This document shows positions 53,465 to 64,000 of a stretch of DNA of 64,000 nucleotides, piece after piece (within the stretch, counting starts at the first letter, position 1; the number at the start of each line of letters is the position of its first letter). The translations under genes and the position numbers were made by a program. The DNA comes from Mucilaginibacter sp. OK283 (GTDB taxonomy: Bacteria > Bacteroidota > Bacteroidia > Sphingobacteriales > Sphingobacteriaceae), in contig NZ_FODR01000004.1 of assembly GCF_900110415.1 (NCBI RefSeq), forward strand, positions 492,254 through 556,253, written 5' to 3'. The notes under the pieces were generated by a model. The model ran no database searches and was not told where the DNA came from. It was given only the letters and a program-made list of their open reading frames with translations.

Positions 53465-54171
53465 GAGTCTTAATTATACACATCACCCGCAAAAGTTTAG
53501 GATTAATGATGGTCTTGGTATTGCTGCTTAATGCAGCTGATGCAAGGGTAATTGGCAACCCTTATGCTGCTGTTGAAATTACCGCACCGGTTGGGAAAAC
53601 TATAGATCACCGGCCCTTATTGAGTCTGATTAAAAAGCAAAACTTGCCATTATTGTCAATTTATGAGTGGAGTAACCATTTAGTTGTTTACGGTAAAAAT
53701 CTGAATATAAATAAATTATATAATTTAGCTAAAGGATTGTACTCCGGATTGACGATTAGGACATATAGCCATCCCTTTTATAGTTTCAATAAGCAACAAT
53801 GTTGCGTTAACTCGGTCGTAACGCCCGAATGGGACAACATTATTCTAACGGCCAATTTGGTGAAAGATCCCAAACTGCAGCAGGAATATTTAAACTATCA
53901 TGCAACCCAGTTCCAGAAATGGCCCGAAGTTTCACGGGGCTTTTGCAACGCCAATTTTCAGCAACTGCTGGTTTTTAAAAATGGGCGGCAGCTGATGTTA
54001 GTCATCAGTATTCCCAGAGGCGAAAGCCTGGATAAGCTGAATCCCAAAACAACAGAAAACAACCCAAGGGTAAACGAATGGAATAAGCTGATGAAAAAAT
54101 ACCAGGAAGGCATTCCCGGTACAAAGCCCGGTGAGGTTTGGGTGTTTTTTAAGCCATTAAAAATTCAATAA
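53461..54171 (+). CDS. Secreted L-rhamnose mutarotase-like protein with extra N-terminal domain
   Basis: A 236-residue protein, more than twice the length of E. coli RhaM. After a signal peptide (ending LLNAADARV), residues about 35-110 form a small alpha/beta unit. Residues about 125-236 match the rhamnose mutarotase family: EYLNYHATQFQKWPEV (His147 in the position of the active-site His, with three extra residues before WPE), LMLVISIPRG, and ENNPRVNEWNKLMKKYQEGIPG then TKPGEVWVFF. Mutarotases interconvert alpha and beta anomers of L-rhamnose or L-fucose. Export suggests action on sugars freed in the periplasm by the GH78 and GH106 enzymes. The gene overlaps the GH141-like gene by 4 nt. Confidence 0.82.
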   Translation: MRVLIIHITRKSLGLMMVLVLLLNAADARVIGNPYAAVEITAPVGKTIDHRPLLSLIKKQNLPLLSIYEWSNHLVVYGKNLNINKLYNLAKGLYSGLTIRTYSHPFYSFNKQQCCVNSVVTPEWDNIILTANLVKDPKLQQEYLNYHATQFQKWPEVSRGFCNANFQQLLVFKNGRQLMLVISIPRGESLDKLNPKTTENNPRVNEWNKLMKKYQEGIPGTKPGEVWVFFKPLKIQ

Positions 54172-54185
54172 CTCAATAATTAAAA

Positions 54186-55265
54186 ATGAAGGTAGGAATA
54201 TTAGGATTAGGCGAAGGCCGCAGTACCATGTCGGCAGTATTACAGAGCAATAAACTGGAATTGAAAATGGTATGCGATATGAGTATTGAAATGTGCAAGC
54301 GCCGTGCAGCGGAGTTTAACTTTCATAACTACACAACCAATTACCAGCACATGCTGGATGATGCAGACATTGATATTATTGCCATTTATACACCCGACCA
54401 CCTGCATGCCGAACATGTGAAACAAGCCCTGCATTATGGCAAGCATGTAGTATGTACCAAACCCTTTATTGATGACCTTAGCAAAGCCGCCGAATTACTG
54501 GACCTGGTTGAAAAAAGCGGCAGAAGGGTGTTTGTTGGCCAAAGTTCCCGTTTTTTTGAGCCGATGAAAAAGCAGCGCCAGGATTATGAAGCAGGCCTGA
54601 TTGGCGACCTGATCACCATTGAGGCTTATTATCATGCAGATCATCGCTGGTTTTTAGATAAGCCATGGTCATTACAAAATGCTTTTAAATGGCTTTATGG
54701 GGGTTTAAGCCACCCCACAGATTTTATTCGCTGGTACCTGCCCAATATTGAGGAAGTAATGGGATACGGCATGTTAAGCTCAAACGGGGCAAAGGGCGGA
54801 TTGAAAAACCCAGATACCATGCATTTTATATTCAAAGCAACCGATGGGCGCATTGCCAGGGTAAGTGGCTGCTACACCGGCCCGGTACAACCCGCCACCC
54901 GTGACAGCGAGATGAGCTGCATTTTAAGAGGTACCGAAGGCTGTAGCCAGGGCGATTATATGGACCTGCGCTATGCCATAACCGATAAAACCGGCGAAGA
55001 AAGGATTATTACCTGGGAACATAAGCTGAAACATTATTTCCGCTTTGAAGGCAAAAGCCATCACGCCGGCGAATACCAGAATTATCTTGAATATTTTGCC
55101 GACAGCATTACCGAAGGCTTTACGGCTTATCCCGACATTAAAGAAGGTGTAGGCACCATTGCGCTGCTGCAGGCTATGGATCGTTCCCTGCAAACAGGCA
55201 GGCCGGTTAAAGTCGACGAGATTTTGGCCGAGTATCATTTAACCGTTAATCAACCCGGTGCATGA
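54186..55265 (+). CDS. Gfo/Idh/MocA-family NAD(P)-dependent oxidoreductase
   Basis: A 359-residue cytoplasmic protein. The Rossmann fold starts MKVGILGLGEGRS (dinucleotide loop at residues 6-12). VVCTKPFIDDL (around residue 93) holds the conserved catalytic Lys of the EKP-type motif. GGLSHPTDFIRWYLPN (about 172-187) carries the His/Asp active-site segment. No signal peptide is present. Family members oxidise or reduce sugars, inositols and sugar acids. Its position between the mutarotase and a symporter (4-nt overlap with the latter) suggests it processes the sugar brought in by that transporter. The substrate is not determinable from the sequence. Confidence 0.92.
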   Translation: MKVGILGLGEGRSTMSAVLQSNKLELKMVCDMSIEMCKRRAAEFNFHNYTTNYQHMLDDADIDIIAIYTPDHLHAEHVKQALHYGKHVVCTKPFIDDLSKAAELLDLVEKSGRRVFVGQSSRFFEPMKKQRQDYEAGLIGDLITIEAYYHADHRWFLDKPWSLQNAFKWLYGGLSHPTDFIRWYLPNIEEVMGYGMLSSNGAKGGLKNPDTMHFIFKATDGRIARVSGCYTGPVQPATRDSEMSCILRGTEGCSQGDYMDLRYAITDKTGEERIITWEHKLKHYFRFEGKSHHAGEYQNYLEYFADSITEGFTAYPDIKEGVGTIALLQAMDRSLQTGRPVKVDEILAEYHLTVNQPGA

Positions 55266-56863
55266 TCATCGCAATGAGCAATATTGTATCGCGCTTAACA
55301 GCTCTGGATTACGGGGTGGTGGCTGTTTACCTGGTGGTCTTATTGGTGATTGGCTACCGTGCCAGTTTTAGCAATAAAAACAAAACAGACGAAACACTTT
55401 TCCTTGCCAATAAATCATTGGGGTGGCCAAGTATAGGTTTCAATATGTGGGGTACCAACGTGGGGCCATCCATGCTGCTGGCTTTTGCCAGTATTGGTTA
55501 TAGCACAGGCATAGTAGCCGTAAATTTTGATTGGTATGCCTTTGTATTCCTGATGCTGCTGGCCCTGGTTTTCGCGCCCAAATATATTGCTGCTAAAGTA
55601 TCAACCATGCCCGAGTTTATGGGCAACCGTTACGGCGACTCAACCCGGAACATCCTGGCCTGGTATGCACTCATTAAAATGCTCATTTCCTGGTTGTCAT
55701 TAGGTTTGTTTGCCGGTGGTTTTTTGGTGAGGCAGATATTGGGGATCCCCATGTGGCAATCGGTTATTGTGTTGGTTTCATTTGCGGGGCTGTTTGCATT
55801 TGCGGGGGGCTTAAAAGCCATTGCCAAAGTGAATGTATTCCAGATGTTGTTGCTCATCGGTGTATCATTAACCTTAACGGTTTTAGGTATAAACAAAGCG
55901 GGCGGTCTTTCGGCAGTATTTCATAAAGTGCCCGGCAATTACTGGAACCTTATACATCCGGCCAGCGACATTAAATACCCCTGGTATGCTATATTGCTGG
56001 GTTACCCGGTATCGGCCATCGCGTTTTTTTGTACCGATCAGGCTATGGTACAATCTGTGCTGGGCGCTAAAAACCTGGAGCAGGGCCAGCTTGGTGTTAA
56101 CTTTATAGGCTGGCTCAAAATCCTGTCGCTGCCCCTGTTTATCCTCACCGGCATTTTGTGCTTTATCCTTTACCCGCACCTGGATGATCCCGCATTGGCC
56201 TACATGACCATGGTAACCAACCTGTTTCCTCCCGGTATGAACGGGTTGGTGATAGTAGTGCTGATAGCCGTTTTGGTAGGTACTATCGGCTCGTCATTAA
56301 ACTCGTTAAGCACAGTTTTTACCATGGATATTTATGCCGAAAAAATTAACCGCGATGCCAGCAACCAGGACTTAATCAGGATTGGCCGGTGGGTAGTTGT
56401 TGCAGGCTGCCTGTTTGCAATAGGTATGGCACTGGCTATTGATAGCATTAAAGGGCTTAACCTTTTCGATGTATTTCAGTCGGTGCTGGGCTTTATAGCC
56501 CCGCCGCTGGCAGTTGTGTTCCTGCTTACAGTTTATTGGAAACGCACTACACGTAAAGCCGTCAATACTGTCCTTTCCGTAGGTTCGGCTTTTAGTTTGG
56601 GTACGGGAGTGGTTTACCTGTGGGTGCTGCCATCGGCTAAGTACCATTTCTGGCCGCATTACCTGCTGCTGTCTTTTTACATTTTTGTTTTTCTTGCTGC
56701 ACTGGCTGTTGCCATTTCCTTACTGGATACCTCGCCCGAAATTTATAAACCGGATGCTTCGGAAATCGGCCGGATAGCCAAACCAACCAAACGGGTAAAA
56801 TTAGCCTGGGCATTGCTCACCATAGTAATGATTGTTTTATACCTCATTTTTAACGGACACTAA
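55262..56863 (+). CDS. Sodium:solute symporter (SSS family), second copy
   Basis: A 533-residue inner-membrane transporter with about 14 helices. SNKSLGWPS-like text (LANKSLGWPSIGFNMWGTNV) follows helix 1, and GTIGSSLNSLSTVFTMDIYAE marks the sodium-site region. It differs clearly from the first symporter (21555), and belongs to a subgroup often linked with sugar loci. The start overlaps the oxidoreductase stop as ATGA. It probably imports a monosaccharide released in the periplasm by the locus, such as rhamnose, fucose or galacturonate; which one is not known. Confidence 0.92.
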   Translation: MIIAMSNIVSRLTALDYGVVAVYLVVLLVIGYRASFSNKNKTDETLFLANKSLGWPSIGFNMWGTNVGPSMLLAFASIGYSTGIVAVNFDWYAFVFLMLLALVFAPKYIAAKVSTMPEFMGNRYGDSTRNILAWYALIKMLISWLSLGLFAGGFLVRQILGIPMWQSVIVLVSFAGLFAFAGGLKAIAKVNVFQMLLLIGVSLTLTVLGINKAGGLSAVFHKVPGNYWNLIHPASDIKYPWYAILLGYPVSAIAFFCTDQAMVQSVLGAKNLEQGQLGVNFIGWLKILSLPLFILTGILCFILYPHLDDPALAYMTMVTNLFPPGMNGLVIVVLIAVLVGTIGSSLNSLSTVFTMDIYAEKINRDASNQDLIRIGRWVVVAGCLFAIGMALAIDSIKGLNLFDVFQSVLGFIAPPLAVVFLLTVYWKRTTRKAVNTVLSVGSAFSLGTGVVYLWVLPSAKYHFWPHYLLLSFYIFVFLAALAVAISLLDTSPEIYKPDASEIGRIAKPTKRVKLAWALLTIVMIVLYLIFNGH

Positions 56864-60242
<3,379 letters not shown>

Positions 60243-60243
<1 letters not shown>

Positions 60244-63200
60244 TGTTTATGAAAAGGTTCATCCTGATACTACATATAGGTATTTGTTGCATCGCTTTGC
60301 AGGGCAGCGCCCAGGTGCGGCGTGTTCCTGGTACAAAGGATGAATTAAAACAAGCCTTTTTGCACCCTAACGAGGCCGCGAAGCCCTGGGTGTTCTGGTA
60401 CTGGATGCAGGCCGCTGTAACACGTGAGGGCATCACTGCCGATCTGCAGGCTATGAAGCAGGCAGGCATTGGTGGTGCTTATCTTATGCCTATAAAAGGA
60501 GCCGCAAATCCGCCATACTTAACCCCGCCGGTTGAACAGCTGACACCCGAATGGTGGGCCATGGTTAAGTTTACCATGCAGGAGGCTGATAGGATAGGCG
60601 TTAAACTGGCTATGCATGATTGTGATGGTTTCGCGCTCGCAGGCGGGCCATGGATTACGCCAGAATTATCGATGCAAAAAGTGGTTTGGTCGAAAGTTAA
60701 AGTGGCGGGTGGTAAAGTTTATAGGGATACTTTGCCAACTCCGGCACATTATAAAAATTACTATAAGGATATCGAAGTACTGGCCTATCCGTCTCCGCAG
60801 TGTGAGGGCATCAGCAGTTATGATGCTGAACCTAAAGTAAGCACCAGTATTGCCAATACCGATGTTCAATATCTTGCGGAGAAAGGCAATAAAAAGAGTT
60901 TTACAAGCAATGAGCCCTGTTGGATCCAGCTGAAGTTTCAAAAAGCTTTTACCTGCCGCTCACTTGTTATCCATACTGCAGCCAGCAATTACCAGGCAGA
61001 ACGTTTGCTTATCGAGGTTAGCGATGATGGTAAAAACTTCCAGTCCTTAGGCAGGCTTAATCCTCCCCGGCATGGCTGGCAGGATGGGGATTCGGAAATC
61101 ACCAACGGAATTCCTGCTATCACAGCCAAATACTTCAGGTTTATTTATGATAAGGCAGGATCAGAACCCGGTGCCGAGGACCTTGACTTTGCCAAATGGA
61201 AACCCACCTTAAAATTATCGGGCATTGAATTATCGTCCGAAGCGCGGATTCATCAGTATGAAAGCAAAACCGGCGAAGTATGGCGGGTAAGTAAAAGAAC
61301 CACAGCAGCACAATTACCCGGTGAGCTTTGTGTTGATAAAAGCAGGATCATTAACCTGACCGATAAATTAGGTCCCGATGGTAAGCTCAACTGGAATGTA
61401 CCGGCAGGCGAATGGACAGTACTACGCATAGGCCACACCTCAACAGGCCATACCAATGCTACAGGTGGTGCAGGCAGCGGTTTGGAGTGCGATAAGTTTA
61501 GTCCCGAAGCAGCCAAAGTACAATTTGACCATTGGTTTGGCGAGGCCATCAGGCAGGGCGGCCCCGATCTTGCAAAAAAGGTTTTAAAGATTTTTCACAT
61601 TGATAGCTGGGAATGCGGCAGCCAAAACTGGTCGCCGGTTTTTGCCGGGGAGTTTAAAAAGCGCCGGGGATATGATGTGTTGCCTTACCTGCCGGTAATG
61701 GCGGGTGTGCCTGTGCAAAGCGCCGACGTATCTGAAAAAGTATTGAATGATGTACGCCAAACCGTTGCCGAATTACTGGTTGATAATTTTTACGGCACCA
61801 TGGCCAAACTGGCCCATGAAAAAGGCTGCGAATTTACTGCCGAAAGCGTAGCCCCAACTATGGTAAGCGATGGTATGCTGCACTACAGCAAGGCTGATAT
61901 CCCCATGGGCGAGTTTTGGTTCCGCAGCCCTACGCATGATAAACCTAATGATATGCTGGATGCGATATCCGGGGGGCATATTTATGGTAAAAATATTATC
62001 CAGGCCGAGGCATTTACCGAGTTGAGGTTACTATGGGATGAGCACCCGGCTATGCTGAAAACGATGGCCGACCGCAATTTTGCCCTGGGTATTAACCGCC
62101 TGGTGTTCCATGTAAATGTGCATAATCCCTGGCCCGACCGTAAACCGGGAATGACCCTGGATGGCATCGGAGTGTTTTTTCAGCGCGATCAAACCTGGTG
62201 GAAACCCGGTAAGGCATGGTTCAACTATCTTCAGCGTTGCCAGGCATTATTACAAATGGGACACCCTGTTACCGACATAGCCGTATTTACCGGTGAAGAA
62301 ACACCACGCCGGGCTATTTTGCCTGATAGGTTAGTTGCTACCCTGCCGGGGATCTTTGGCGCCCAAAGAATAAAACAGGAAGCCGAAAGGTTGGCCAACA
62401 AAGGCGAACCGATAGTAAGCAGCGTTTCAGACGCCAGCCACTCGGCCAACATGGCTTTGCCCGAAAACTGGATTGATCCTTTACGTGGTTATGCCTATGA
62501 TTCTTTTAACCGGGATGCATTGCTGCGTTTGGCCAAAGTAAATAATGGCAGGATTGAGCTTCCTGGTGGGGCAAGCTACGCCATGCTGGTAATTCCGGGC
62601 GGGCACCCTATGTCGCCCGATCCGGGTTTAACGTCGCCTGAAGTTGTGAAAAAATTGCAGCAATTGGTTAACGATGGCGCAATTATACTAATTAATGACA
62701 AACCTTTAAATGCTAATGGCATGACCGGTGACCGGCAGGTGAAACAAGCCGGCGAAGCATTATGGGCATCAGCTAAAGACAAAACCACCCGGGGTAAAGT
62801 GTTAACCGGGCCATATCAGGAGGATACTTTTGATAAGATAGGTATAGCGCGTGATGTAATCGTTAAAGACCCCGCCGGAAATTACGCTGATGGCATCGCC
62901 TGGACACATCGCAGCGCGCCTGGTTTTGATATTTATTTTATATCCAACCAGCAGGAGCAGCAACGGACGATTGAATTATCCCTGAGAACAACAAAAGGGC
63001 CGCCAGAGCTGTGGGATGCTTTAGATTGCAAAAACGTTTTAGTAAGTGATTGGAAAATAATTAAAGGCCGAACCGTTTTGTCTTTACAACTCGCAGCAAA
63101 CGGGTCGGTGTTCGTTGTGCTCAAAAAAGGTGCTGGCCCACTTAAAGTGGCTCATCATGTTAAAAGCAAAAAGGAAACGCTATTGCAAACGCTTAAAGCA

Positions 63201-63656
63201 CAATGGGAGCTTAGTTTTGACCCTAAGCTTGGCGGTCCGGCAATGCCTGTTATGTTTGATAAGCTGGATAGCTGGACCGAACGGCCGGAAGATGGTATTA
63301 AATATTATTCGGGTACGGCAATCTATAAGCAAACTTTTGTTAATAGGGGCGTCGCGGCCGAGACATGGCTCGACCTGGGTAGCGTCGCCAATATTGCACA
63401 GGTTTATGTAAATGGTATTGATTGCGGCGTGGCCTGGACTTACCCTTACCAGGTAAATATAACTAAGGCAATAAAACCCGGCACTAACAAGCTGAGCATC
63501 GAAGTAACCAATACCTGGGCCAACCGCCTGATGGGCGATCATGCCAACCCCGAAAAAGATAGAATTACGTGGACAAACGCACCATACCGTTTAGAAGGGA
63601 AAGCTTTGTTGCCCGCCGGTTTATTGGGGCCTGTGAAGCTGGTATCGGTACGATAG
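60243..63656 (+). CDS. GH106 alpha-L-rhamnosidase
   Basis: A 1137-residue secreted enzyme (signal peptide ending LQGSAQ). GH106 markers are the opening PWVFWYWMQAAVTREGITAD, then AGIGGAYLMP, MHDCDGFALAGGPW, and candidate catalytic glutamates in HIDSWECGSQNW (Glu457), FTAESVAP (Glu534) and QAEAFTELRL (Glu589). Their spacing agrees with the residues described for the Bacteroides GH106 enzyme that acts on rhamnogalacturonan-II. C-terminal sandwich domains include a GH2-like jelly roll (VYVNGIDCGVAWTYPYQVNI). It is the last gene of the operon and complements GH78. The start codon shares bases with the preceding stop (TGATG). Confidence 0.94.
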
Positions 63657-63696
63657 GGAAGGAAATTGGCAAGTATGTATGCTACCGCCCTGTGAG

Positions 63697-63763
63697 ATCC
63701 TGAAACAAGTTCAGGATGACGCACTTATTGCTAAATGTGTGGTCATGCCGAATATTTCGGCAT
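63697..63763. repeat. Two short REP-like hairpins after the locus
   Basis: ATCCTGAA/TTCAGGAT (63697-63704 with 63710-63717) and ATGCCGAA/TTCGGCAT (63745-63752 with 63756-63763) are perfect 8-bp stems with loops of 5 and 3 nt. Elements with these cores are common in Bacteroidota intergenic DNA. They mark the return to repeat-rich spacer after a 38-kb stretch with none. Confidence 0.7.
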
Positions 63764-63833
63764 CCCAGATTCAAGGGGATAGCATGTAGGTGGAACGCCG
63801 GCGAAGACTCACCCGGCCGACGCTTCGCTGGGC

Positions 63834-63880
63834 CACCCTCTCTTCGGCTGTGCCGCAAAGAGGGTGAAGCTCAATTTTTT
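63834..63880 (+). terminator. Possible terminator or repeat hairpin downstream of GH106
   Basis: CACCCTCT (63834-63841) pairs with AGAGGGTG (63859-63866), and an inner GGC/GCC pair strengthens the stem. A run of T occurs at 63875-63880, eight bases after the stem, which is further than ideal. GC-rich flanks from about 63791 (GCCGGCGAAGACTCACCCGG) suggest it is part of a larger dispersed repeat. Confidence 0.4.
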
Positions 63881-63896
63881 ATCTTATAACCCCTCT

Positions 63897-64000
63897 ATGC
63901 GCGAAGTGGTCGTTGCGCAACTATTGAGACTATTATACAGACGTGAGCCTGTTCGTCCGTTCTTTGAACTATTGATTAAAACGAAGTTAGGAAGTTCACA
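63897..64000 (+). CDS. Open frame running off the right edge, doubtful
   Basis: An ATG at 63897 opens 34 codons without a stop up to the window end (MREVVVAQLLRLLYRREPVR then PFFELL). No family is recognised and no promoter match precedes it. It follows the hairpin closely. It could be the start of the next gene or simply chance; the remaining tail between 63657 and here holds only repeats. Confidence 0.2.
   Translation, partial: MREVVVAQLLRLLYRREPVRPFFELLIKTKLGSS

Overview
The window looks like a chromosomal segment of a Bacteroidota bacterium, most likely a plant- or soil-associated Sphingobacteriaceae close to Mucilaginibacter or Pedobacter. The evidence is a SusC/SusD pair, TAnnTTTG-type -7 promoter elements, an almost complete lack of Shine-Dalgarno sites, and intergenic inverted repeats of kinds common in that family. 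This placement is inferred from gene content; no database search was possible.

Left part (1-7.8 kb): core genes. A partial SMP-30/gluconolactonase-like gene on the minus strand is followed on the plus strand by lysS, two M16 metallopeptidase subunits (one catalytic, one lacking the zinc motif), guaB and a LOG-family nucleotide phosphoribohydrolase. Almost every gap here holds a different inverted-repeat family.

Middle part (8.2-25 kb): a glycosidase cluster. It encodes a two-domain esterase (alpha/beta hydrolase plus SGNH), GH29, GH95, two adjacent clan GH-D alpha-galactosidase-like enzymes, and an outer-membrane beta-barrel protein. After it come a sodium/solute symporter, a DapA/NanA-type aldolase and, converging on them, an AraC-type regulator with an N-terminal cupin domain.

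Right part (25.4-63.7 kb): one co-directional polysaccharide utilization locus of about 38 kb. In order it encodes DUF3826, SusC, SusD, PL1 pectate lyase, a very large beta-helix protein of unknown function, GH140 (apiosidase type), GH43-like, a beta-propeller protein of unknown function, an SGNH acetylesterase, GH2, GH78, a second DUF3826, a sialidase-fold protein, an STN-esterase fusion, a secreted isomerase-like TIM barrel, GH141-like, a secreted rhamnose-mutarotase fusion, a Gfo/Idh/MocA oxidoreductase, a second symporter, a LacZ-type GH2 and GH106. Gaps are 0-60 nt and many junctions are ATGA or TGATG overlaps.

How it works together: pectate lyase, apiosidase, two rhamnosidase families, fucosidase/L-galactosidase families, arabinosidase- and galactosidase-type enzymes and several esterases together fit rhamnogalacturonan-II or a similarly branched pectin. 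SusC/SusD would import oligosaccharides, the periplasmic enzymes would strip side chains, the mutarotase and isomerase-like proteins would condition released sugars, and the symporters would take them into the cytoplasm. The canonical RG-II families GH137, GH138, GH139, GH142 and GH143 were not recognised. Three large or propeller-fold secreted proteins with no assigned activity (32992, 38490, 48087) are therefore the best candidates for new functions.
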